5,644 nt of DNA from an uncultured Achromobacter sp. (lineage in GTDB: Bacteria; Pseudomonadota; Gammaproteobacteria; Burkholderiales; Burkholderiaceae_B): contig CAJYKY010000192.1 of the NCBI GenBank assembly GCA_913775005.1, forward strand, positions 1 through 5,644, read 5' to 3'. The position numbers were made by a program, and so were the translations under genes. Below, piece after piece: positions 1 through 5,643 of the stretch. The number at the start of each line of letters is the position of its first letter. Position 1 is the stretch's first letter. The notes below the pieces were generated by a model, which had not been told where the DNA came from, did not search any database, and saw nothing but the letters and a program-made list of their open reading frames with translations.

Positions 1-1190
1 GCAAGATGCCCATCATCAGCGAGCCGTTCAAGACGAGCAGCGGGCGCTGGGTGATTCTGTATTCGCATCCGATCTTCTCGCGCGGTTACCGTTACCTGGG
101 CTACATCGCGGGCACGCTGTACCTGCATGAAGACAATGTGCTGGACCGGCTGCTGGGCCAGCATTTCTATCGCGATGACTCTTTCCTGATGGTGGTAGAC
201 CGTCAGGGCACGCTGATCTATCACCCCGACCGCAGCATGCTGGGCAAAACGGCGCCCGACAACGATGTCTTCGCGGCGGCCAGGCGCGGCGAGACCGGCG
301 AGATGCGTTTCACCGACGACCATGGCCGCGACATGCTGGCGGGGTATGCGCCGGTCAGCCGGACCGGGTGGAGCATCATCGCGCAACGCCCGGTGGCCAG
401 CACCTTGCAGCCTTTATCCGACCTGTTGATGGCAACGGTGCGCAACACCCTGCCGCTGCTCTGTCTTTCGGTGGTGCTGATCTGGTTGTTGTCGCGCTGG
501 ATCGCCCGGCCGCTGGGCGAACTTGCGCGCATCGCGCGCCAGATGCAGGACCCGGACTCGCCCGAGCGTATCCGCAACGTGCGGTCGTGGTATTTCGAGG
601 CGGCTCAGCTCAAGCGCGGCTTGCTGATGGGGCTGGCGTCCATCCACCACAAGATCCGCGACCTGCGCCGCGAGTCCACAACCGACACGCTTACGGGCCT
701 GCTGAACCGGCGCGGTCTGGACGAGGCGCTGGCGCTGTTGCACGCCGACGAATCGCCTGTGGCCCTGCTGGTGATCGACATCGATCACTTCAAGCGCATC
801 AATGACCGCTATGGCCACACGGCGGGCGACCAGGCCTTGCAGGCGCTGGCCGCCGTGATGAGCGAGCGCTCGCGCAGCGGCGACACGCTGGCGCGCGCGG
901 GCGGCGAGGAATTCGTCATGCTGATGCCCGATGCGCCGTTGGCGTCGGCCATTGCCGCGGCCGAGCGGCTGCGCAAGCGCCTGGCCGTGCAGGATCCGCC
1001 GGGCGCAATCGGCACGCCCATTACCGTGTCCGTGGGCGTGGCGCGCTACCCCGATCATGGTGCCACGCTGGACGCGGTGTATCAGCGAGCGGACCAGGCG
1101 CTGTATTACGCCAAGCACGCGGGCCGCAACATGGTGTGCGTGGCAGACAACGACAGCCCGGAAGGTTCGCGCCGGGTGTCGCTGGATTAG
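1..1190 (+). CDS. Membrane-bound diguanylate cyclase (Cache sensor-HAMP-GGDEF), 5' end missing
   Basis: Makes cyclic di-GMP from two GTP at the inner membrane. The frame is open to the window edge, and the first in-frame ATG (position 6) falls inside a Cache-type domain, so I read this as the 3' part of a longer gene whose first membrane helix and distal sensor half lie upstream. Counting from that ATG: Cache C-terminal part about 1-130 (ISEPF near the start, GYAPV and GWSII near the end); membrane helix about 147-165; HAMP-like stretch starting with RPLGEL (169-174) and a signalling helix to about 224; GGDEF domain 225-380. Catalytic features are complete: DTLTGLLNRR 227-236, metal Asp258 in DIDHFK, guanine contacts Asn266 and Asp275, and the active-site loop GGEEF 299-303. 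RSGD (290-293) lies exactly five residues before GGEEF, as in the inhibitory I-site. The enzyme is therefore expected to be active and product-inhibited. It converges on the AsmA-family gene with 24 bp between stops. The sensed ligand is unknown. Confidence 0.93.
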   Translation, partial: KMPIISEPFKTSSGRWVILYSHPIFSRGYRYLGYIAGTLYLHEDNVLDRLLGQHFYRDDSFLMVVDRQGTLIYHPDRSMLGKTAPDNDVFAAARRGETGEMRFTDDHGRDMLAGYAPVSRTGWSIIAQRPVASTLQPLSDLLMATVRNTLPLLCLSVVLIWLLSRWIARPLGELARIARQMQDPDSPERIRNVRSWYFEAAQLKRGLLMGLASIHHKIRDLRRESTTDTLTGLLNRRGLDEALALLHADESPVALLVIDIDHFKRINDRYGHTAGDQALQALAAVMSERSRSGDTLARAGGEEFVMLMPDAPLASAIAAAERLRKRLAVQDPPGAIGTPITVSVGVARYPDHGATLDAVYQRADQALYYAKHAGRNMVCVADNDSPEGSRRVSLD

Positions 1191-1205
1191 GGTGTCGCTG
1201 GATCA
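1174..1205. repeat. 16-bp tandem duplication across the cyclase stop codon
   Basis: Two adjacent 16-base units, 1174-1189 (gggtgtcgctggatta) and 1190-1205 (gggtgtcgctggatca), agree at 15 of 16 positions. The only difference is t/c at the fifteenth base. The TAG stop of the cyclase (1188-1190) spans the junction. There is no third copy. The second unit lies almost wholly in the convergent spacer, so it is not under coding constraint. Confidence 0.9.
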
Positions 1206-1214
1206 GGCGCTCCC

Positions 1215-3338
1215 TTACTTGCCCTTCTGCGACGCAGGCGGCGGCGGCGCCTTGGGCGGCTTGCGCATCTGCTCCAGCAAGGGGCCGCAAGCGTTCTCGT
1301 CATTGGTGCTGGGCGCGATCAGCGCCAACAAGCCAGCCGCCGGTGTCAACAACACGCCCAGCGCCACCGCCCCCGCTCCGCGCGCGGCCAGCGGCAAAAC
1401 GTGCACGCCCACATCCGGCGAACCGAATGTGCCGCGCACATACAACGGCGAACGCAGCGAAAAGATGCGGAAGCCCTTGCTATCCGGCGTGATGTCCATG
1501 TCCATCGTTTCGTTCTTGAAGTCGGCGGTGCCGGTGATGGTGATCAATGCATTTTCGGTATCGAACACGAAGATGCGCGGCGTCACCACGCCACTCTTCA
1601 TGGCCAGATCCGCTGCGCCGCAATTGATCTTCACCTCATCGTCGCCGAACAGTTTGGACACCACATAATTGCCCACATTCAAGCCGGCAATCTCCATCAG
1701 GCTTCGGCTGATGACGCCGTCATTGACCAGCATCTTGACGTCGCCCGTGGCGGTGCCCAGCAAGGCGGCCACGGAATTACCGGTGCCGGTGACCGCCAGG
1801 TCGCCGTTAAGCTCGCCCAACGTTTTCTGCATGGCTTCGGTGGCGGGGAACAGCTGCTTCAGACGCAGGCGGCGCGCATGCAGGTCAACCTGGCCATCCA
1901 TGGTTTCAGTCGCGCCATTCAGCTTGATGGTGCCGTTGATATTGCCGCCCGCGATGCCGAAACGGAATGGGTCCAGCGTCAGCTTGCCGTCCTGAAGCAG
2001 CACGCGCACCGACAGATCGGACAGCGGCAGCTTGCTGTCATGCACGATGCGCCCGGCGTCCAGCGACACGTCCGCGTCCATGTCGCGCCAGCGATCGGTG
2101 CGGAAAGCCTGGGTAGGCAACACTTTGCCACCCTTGGGCTTGGCCGGCGCATCCTTGGCCTTGTCAGCGGGCGCCTTCGCCGTGCCGGTGGCCGGCACAC
2201 CGATCAGCGGACCCAGGTCTTCCATGCGCAATTGCTTGGACGACAGCTTGCCGGTGAGCTTGGGGCGCGGCGCGCCCAAGGCGAAGGTGATGTCGCCATG
2301 CAGATCGCTGTTGCCGACCTTGCCGTTGAAGTCCTTGTAGTCGAACACCGCGCCGCCCGGATTCTGAAGCTTGGCGATCAGATGCCCGTCGGTGGAATAC
2401 GGCGGCGTGTCGGGAAGCGTCACGCCCGTCAGCGGATACAGCTGCGCCATCGACGCGCCCGACAATTTCAGGCGCAGGTCCAGCGCGCCCAGGTTGACGG
2501 GGTCGGTCAACGCGCCGGCCACCGCCGCGCGCGTGCCGCCGATGGCGACATCGGCCTGTACCGGGAATGGCTGCGTGGCGTCCTGCAAGGCCAGCATGCC
2601 GCCGACCTTGCCTTCGCCCTTGGTCGCCAAGCCCTTGAATTTGCCGTCCACCTTCCAGCCGAAGACGTAATCGTGCGGGGTTTGCGGGCTGGCTTGTGCC
2701 GTCGCGGCTTGGCCCTCTGGCGGCGGTGCATCCTTGCCCGCAAAGCTGGCGCCCGCCACATCTGCAAACGGAATGGGTTTGCCCAGCGGATCCACTTGTA
2801 CGGTCAGGTCTGCCTTCAATATTTCATCGACAAATCCCACGCGCCCCTTGTCGAACCCGATCTCGTTGATGTCCAGTTTCCACGGCGACGGTTCGCCGGT
2901 TTCGGGCAGCGTGAATACCCAATTGGCGCGGCCATCGGCCAGCCGTTCCAGGTCGGCCGACGGTTCGGTCAGCTGAATTTTGCGGATGACAACGCGTTGG
3001 CCCAGGAGCGGCAACGGAGACAGGCTGAACTCGCCGCGCTTGAGCGTCGCAAAGTTGGGCGCCTTGGCCCACGGCGCGTTTCCTATCGTGATGTCGTTAG
3101 CAACGACGTGCGGCCATGGCACCCAGGCGCGCCAGCCGCCTTCCGCCCGCTCTCGCTCCCACTTGACGCTCAGGTCGCCATTGATGGCAAACGGGCGGCC
3201 AATCGCGGCGCTGGCGCGCTCGTTGATCATGGGTTTGGCTCGATTCCAATCGAAAGTGGCGATCACCACCACCAACACCAGCACGAGCAGGGCAAGCCCG
3301 CCTACAATCCCGATCGCTATTTTTCTTGTACGCGTCAT
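1215..3338 (-). CDS. yhjG: AsmA-family inner-membrane/periplasmic protein, YhjG-like
   Basis: AsmA-family proteins are anchored in the inner membrane and extend into the periplasm. Relatives such as TamB, YhdP and YdbH are implicated in phospholipid movement to the outer membrane, but YhjG itself is poorly characterised. The start at 3338 (707 residues) is chosen because AAGGA (3347-3351) lies 8 nt upstream; an ATG six codons earlier (3356) has no ribosome binding site and overlaps this one. Residues 7-28 form one membrane helix, followed by FDWNR (29-33) and the AsmA N-terminal domain (GGWRAWVPWPHV 67-78). The long middle is beta-rich, broken by two low-complexity linkers (about 199-222 and 383-405, rich in Ala, Pro and Lys). 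The conserved C-terminal AsmA region is about 500-645 (MQKTLGELNGD, LMEIAGLNVGNY, DTENALI, SPLYVRGTF). A hydrophobic stretch at 649-676 precedes a Pro/Lys tail. There are only two cysteines, 573 and 684. Length and motifs match E. coli YhjG (about 690 residues) from memory. The family call is firm; the orthology is likely. Confidence 0.92.
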   Translation of the reverse strand: MTRTRKIAIGIVGGLALLVLVLVVVIATFDWNRAKPMINERASAAIGRPFAINGDLSVKWERERAEGGWRAWVPWPHVVANDITIGNAPWAKAPNFATLKRGEFSLSPLPLLGQRVVIRKIQLTEPSADLERLADGRANWVFTLPETGEPSPWKLDINEIGFDKGRVGFVDEILKADLTVQVDPLGKPIPFADVAGASFAGKDAPPPEGQAATAQASPQTPHDYVFGWKVDGKFKGLATKGEGKVGGMLALQDATQPFPVQADVAIGGTRAAVAGALTDPVNLGALDLRLKLSGASMAQLYPLTGVTLPDTPPYSTDGHLIAKLQNPGGAVFDYKDFNGKVGNSDLHGDITFALGAPRPKLTGKLSSKQLRMEDLGPLIGVPATGTAKAPADKAKDAPAKPKGGKVLPTQAFRTDRWRDMDADVSLDAGRIVHDSKLPLSDLSVRVLLQDGKLTLDPFRFGIAGGNINGTIKLNGATETMDGQVDLHARRLRLKQLFPATEAMQKTLGELNGDLAVTGTGNSVAALLGTATGDVKMLVNDGVISRSLMEIAGLNVGNYVVSKLFGDDEVKINCGAADLAMKSGVVTPRIFVFDTENALITITGTADFKNETMDMDITPDSKGFRIFSLRSPLYVRGTFGSPDVGVHVLPLAARGAGAVALGVLLTPAAGLLALIAPSTNDENACGPLLEQMRKPPKAPPPPASQKGK

Positions 3339-3346
3339 GGTTACTA

Positions 3347-3351
3347 TCCTT
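3347..3351 (-). promoter_or_regulatory. Ribosome binding site of the YhjG-like gene
   Basis: On the minus strand AAGGA lies 8 nt before the ATG at 3338. It decides the start: the upstream in-frame ATG at 3356 has only CCGGCCGC-like sequence before it and would place this Shine-Dalgarno inside the coding region. Confidence 0.8.
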
Positions 3352-3359
3352 GGCATTGC

Positions 3360-3382
3360 GGCCGGTTTTGCACCCCCCGGCC
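3360..3382 (-). promoter_or_regulatory. GC-rich stem-loop in the leader of the YhjG-like gene
   Basis: GGCCGG (3360-3365) and CCGGCC (3377-3382) are perfect 6-bp inverted arms with an 11-nt loop. In the minus-strand transcript the stem would end 8 nt before the AAGGA ribosome binding site, close enough to influence ribosome access. Six-base GC arms occur often by chance in such DNA, so a role is only possible. Confidence 0.35.
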
Positions 3383-3437
3383 CTCTTTACCTGCAAGGGT
3401 ATCGCGGCGCACCGCAAGGATTTTGCTAGCCGGTCCC

Positions 3438-3465
3438 ATAATGTGTACGGATCTTTCCGGGCCAA
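3438..3465 (-). promoter_or_regulatory. Candidate sigma-70-type promoter of the YhjG-like gene
   Basis: Read on the minus strand, TTGGCC (3465-3460) and CATTAT (3443-3438) are separated by 16 bp. Each matches the -35 and -10 consensus at four of six bases. Transcription would begin near 3431 and give a leader of about 93 nt that contains the 3360-3382 stem-loop. The match is moderate. Confidence 0.4.
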
Positions 3466-3470
3466 CGCAT

Positions 3471-3491
3471 CGCTTACGGTCACGTAAAGCG
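3471..3491. promoter_or_regulatory. Imperfect dyad next to the YhjG-like promoter, possible operator
   Basis: CGCTTACG (3471-3478) and CGTAAAGCG (3483-3491) are inverted copies around GTCA, with one extra A in the right arm. The dyad ends 5 bp from the candidate -35 box at 3460-3465, a usual place for a regulator to bind. I cannot name a regulator for it. Confidence 0.35.
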
Positions 3492-3596
3492 TCACCGCTC
3501 AAGGTTTGTGCAGCATGTAGCGTGCCTGGGCTAGCGCTTTTCCGGTTACAAAGCGAAATGGCTACAGCCGGTGAAATAGTGAGTGGCCAGCAGTCA

Positions 3597-3629
3597 TTGA
3601 CGGAATTTTCCACGCGGCCCCTGTTCCAA
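3597..3629 (+). promoter_or_regulatory. Candidate promoter of the LtaS-like gene, sigma-E-like
   Basis: GGAATTT (3602-3608), 16 bp, then TCCAA (3625-3629) resembles an extracytoplasmic sigma-E promoter (consensus GGAACTT, about 16 bp, TCnnA), with one mismatch in the -35. An overlapping TTGACG (3597-3602) is a good sigma-70 -35 (5 of 6), but the sequence 17 bp on (CCTGTT) is a poor -10. Transcription from the sigma-E-like site would begin near 3635 and give a leader of about 53 nt. Confidence 0.35.
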
Positions 3630-3630
3630 T

Positions 3631-3660
3631 GCCCGGACGATGAATTCCGCCCCGCCGGGC
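3631..3660 (+). promoter_or_regulatory. GC-rich inverted repeat in the leader of the LtaS-like gene
   Basis: GCCCGG (3631-3636) and CCGGGC (3655-3660) are perfect 6-bp arms with an 18-nt loop. The loop contains the upstream in-frame ATG at 3640, and the structure lies 18 nt before the GGAGG ribosome binding site. Chance is a fair explanation in GC-rich DNA. Confidence 0.3.
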
Positions 3661-3678
3661 CGGATAGCAGAACAACCT

Positions 3679-3683
3679 GGAGG
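3679..3683 (+). promoter_or_regulatory. Ribosome binding site of the LtaS-like gene
   Basis: GGAGG lies 4 nt before the ATG at 3688, a slightly short but usable spacing. It supports that start over the in-frame ATG at 3640, which has no comparable purine-rich site. The 16 residues the earlier start would add are polar and Gly/Pro-rich, unlike a membrane protein start. Confidence 0.7.
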
Positions 3684-3687
3684 CCCG

Positions 3688-5610
3688 ATGCGGCATTCAA
3701 CCTTGATTTTCGTGGTGGCGGCATTTGCGCTGCTGACGCTGAGCCGCTTGGCGCTGGCCGCCTGGCAATGGCGGCGCGTGCGCAATGCGGGCGGCCTGTT
3801 TCCGTTGCTGTTGGGCGGGCTGCGCATCGACGCGCATCAGATCGCGGTGCTGGCCGCCTTGCCTGCCGTGCTGTCTCCGCTGTTCGGACATTTCCCCATC
3901 GCCGCCACGCTGGCGGGTTATTGGTATTTGGTGGCCTTTGTTTTGCTGGCCTTCCTGGAAGTGGCGTCGCCCCCCTTCATCATTGAGTACGACAGCCGTC
4001 CCAACCGGCTGTTTGTTGAATACCTGAAGCATCCGCGCGAAGTGTCCAACATGCTGTGGCGCGGCTACAAGCTTGCGCTGCTGGGTGGACTGGGCGCGCT
4101 GGCCCTGATTGCCTGGGGCGCTTTTGGCTTGTTTGGCCACGCTCAACCCGACGCGCCGTTGACGTGGTGGCAGATGCCGATCGCCAGCGTGGTCATCCTG
4201 GCCATTGTCATTCTGGCAATACGCGGCACGTTGGGGCACCGCCCTATCAACCCGTCGTCGGTGGCGTATTGCTCGGACGGCATGCTCAACACGTTGGCGC
4301 TGAACTCGCTGTACAACGTGTTCTACGCCGTCTACAGCATGAAGAATGAGAAGTCGGCGTCGGCCGTTTACGGCGGCATGGACGAAGCCAAGATGCACGA
4401 CCTGGTGCTGGCGCAAGCCGGCCTGCCTAACCCGCCAGCCAATCCCGACTACCCCAGCTTGCACTCGCAGCCCGCCACGCGTAAATCGCCGCGCCCGCTG
4501 AACTTGGTGATCATTCTGGAAGAAAGCCTGGGCGCGCAATACAGTGCAGCGCTGGGTGGCGCCAACCTGACTCCCGAGCTGGACGCGCTGGCGCGTGACG
4601 CCTGGGCATTCACGCGCACGTACGCCACGGGCACCCGTTCCGTGCGCGGGCTGGAAGCGGTGGTGACCGGGTTTCTGCCCACGCCTGCTCAGGCGGTGCT
4701 GAAGCTGCCCCGTTCGCAACGCGGCTTTTTCTCGCTGGCGGATCTGCTTGGACGCCATGGCTACCATTCGCGCTTCATCTACGGCGGCGAATCGCACTTT
4801 GACAACATGAAGGGCTTTTTCCTGGGCAACGGTTTCAAGCAGATCGTGGACCGGGCCGACTTCGTGAACCCGGCGTTCGTGGGCACCTGGGGCGCGTCGG
4901 ACGAAGACATGTTCAACCAGTTGGACCGCCTGCTGCGTGAAGACGGCGACAAGCCCACCTTCACGCTGGCGTTCAGTGTGTCGAACCACACGCCGTGGGA
5001 ATACCCGGCCGGCCGCATTCAAACGGACGGCAACCCCGCCACGGTAGAGAACACGGTGCGCTACGCCGACTGGGCGCTGGGGCGTTTCTTTGAACGCGCC
5101 AAGGCGTCGCCCTATTGGGAAAACACCGTCTTCCTGATAGCGGCCGACCACGATTCCCGTGTGTTCGGGGCCAGCCTGGTGCCGGTGCGCCACTTCCATA
5201 TTCCGGCCGTAATCCTGGGTGCAGGCATCGAGGCGCGCCGCGATGATCGGCTGATCAGCCAGATCGACCTGCCGCCCACCCTGCTGTCTTTGATTGGCGT
5301 GGATACCGAACACCCGATGATCGGCCATGACCTGACCCGTAGCACGCCCGGCCGCGCGATCATGCAGTACGACAGCACCTACGGCTACCTGAAGGAAGAC
5401 GAGCTGCTGGTGCTGGCGCCCAACAAGACGCCCGTGCAGTACCGCTACACCGCGCCGGAAGACTATGCGCCCGTGCCGCTGAACCCGGATCTGGCGAAAG
5501 AGGCGCTGGCCCACGCGCTGTGGCCCAGCTGGGCATACCGCGAAGGCCGCTACAGCCTGCCCGGACATGGGAACGACGGAAAGAACGGGAAAGACAGCAA
5601 GGGCGAATAA
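3688..5610 (+). CDS. LTA synthase-family membrane protein (putative phosphoglycerol/phosphoethanolamine-type transferase)
   Basis: Family members (LtaS, OpgB/MdoB) split a phospholipid, usually phosphatidylglycerol, via a phospho-threonine intermediate, move the head group onto an acceptor outside the inner membrane, and leave diacylglycerol. The start at 3688 (640 residues) follows a GGAGG site and leads straight into a membrane helix. Five membrane segments are visible at about 4-26, 51-67, 72-96, 128-150 and 161-179, as in LtaS. The periplasmic sulfatase-fold domain runs about 268-550. Metal and catalytic residues can be matched by motif: Glu279 (ILEES), nucleophile Thr316 (GTRS), His434 (SNHTPW), and Asp487-His488 (ADHDSR). 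The segment YGGESHFDNM (365-374) replaces the Trp/Arg-bearing substrate motif of S. aureus LtaS. The tail (627-640) is Gly/Lys/Asp-rich. Gram-negatives have no lipoteichoic acid, so the acceptor is probably something else, for example an osmoregulated periplasmic glucan or a glycolipid; this is inference. The gene is divergent from the YhjG-like gene and followed by a stem-loop. Confidence 0.92.
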   Translation: MRHSTLIFVVAAFALLTLSRLALAAWQWRRVRNAGGLFPLLLGGLRIDAHQIAVLAALPAVLSPLFGHFPIAATLAGYWYLVAFVLLAFLEVASPPFIIEYDSRPNRLFVEYLKHPREVSNMLWRGYKLALLGGLGALALIAWGAFGLFGHAQPDAPLTWWQMPIASVVILAIVILAIRGTLGHRPINPSSVAYCSDGMLNTLALNSLYNVFYAVYSMKNEKSASAVYGGMDEAKMHDLVLAQAGLPNPPANPDYPSLHSQPATRKSPRPLNLVIILEESLGAQYSAALGGANLTPELDALARDAWAFTRTYATGTRSVRGLEAVVTGFLPTPAQAVLKLPRSQRGFFSLADLLGRHGYHSRFIYGGESHFDNMKGFFLGNGFKQIVDRADFVNPAFVGTWGASDEDMFNQLDRLLREDGDKPTFTLAFSVSNHTPWEYPAGRIQTDGNPATVENTVRYADWALGRFFERAKASPYWENTVFLIAADHDSRVFGASLVPVRHFHIPAVILGAGIEARRDDRLISQIDLPPTLLSLIGVDTEHPMIGHDLTRSTPGRAIMQYDSTYGYLKEDELLVLAPNKTPVQYRYTAPEDYAPVPLNPDLAKEALAHALWPSWAYREGRYSLPGHGNDGKNGKDSKGE

Positions 5611-5621
5611 ACAAGATCGGC

Positions 5622-5643
5622 CGGCCGCAAGCTACCGCGGCCG
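5622..5643 (+). terminator. Probable intrinsic terminator stem, cut by the window end
   Basis: CGGCCGC (5622-5628) and GCGGCCG (5637-5643) form a perfect 7-bp all-GC stem with an 8-nt loop, 11 nt after the TAA of the LtaS-like gene. The window ends one base later, so a following T tract, which would settle the call, cannot be seen. Confidence 0.5.

Larger units (their letters stand above)
3339..3687. other. Divergent intergenic control region
   Basis: This 349-bp stretch separates the starts of the YhjG-like and LtaS-like genes, which are transcribed away from each other. I see no convincing gene in it. It holds promoter-like elements on both strands, an imperfect dyad (3471-3491), a GC-rich inverted repeat in each leader, and both ribosome binding sites. 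It has more A/T-rich patches than the flanking genes, as expected of promoter DNA. The segment 3492-3596 contains no element that I can name with confidence; it includes a short GGCT/AGCC inverted repeat near 3560. Confidence 0.8.

Noticed and set aside
414..1118. A 234-codon minus-strand frame opposite the cyclase
   Set aside because: Arg/Gln/His-rich antisense of the GGDEF domain, with no motif or ribosome binding site that I can see.
1191..1250. A bidirectional terminator between the converging genes
   Set aside because: The spacer is only 24 bp and I found no stem followed by a T run on either strand, only short GC palindromes inside the AsmA-family coding sequence.
931..1668. A plus-strand frame across the cyclase end and the AsmA-family 3' end, as a possible C-terminal extension or separate gene
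   Set aside because: It overlaps the conserved GGDEF C-terminus in another frame and is antisense to conserved AsmA sequence. It would join the cyclase only if one 16-bp unit were lost and the remaining copy read ...gatca.
3339..3356. An earlier start (ATG at 3356) for the YhjG-like gene
   Set aside because: The clear AAGGA site at 3347-3351 would fall inside the extended coding sequence, and nothing similar precedes the ATG at 3356.
3640..3687. An earlier start (ATG at 3640) for the LtaS-like gene
   Set aside because: It has no clear ribosome binding site, the added residues are polar and Gly/Pro-rich, and GGAGG directly precedes the ATG at 3688.
1401..3986. An 861-codon open frame on the plus strand opposite the AsmA-family gene
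   Set aside because: It is very rich in Arg, His, Gln, Gly and Ala, as expected when the complement of GC-rich codons is read. It has no recognisable domain, runs past the true start of the YhjG-like gene through the control region, and overlaps the LtaS-like gene. It is a shadow frame.
3697..5568. A 623-codon open frame on the minus strand opposite the LtaS-like gene
   Set aside because: It has the same Arg/Gln/His/Val-biased composition with no domain, and lies wholly antisense to a gene with clear catalytic motifs.
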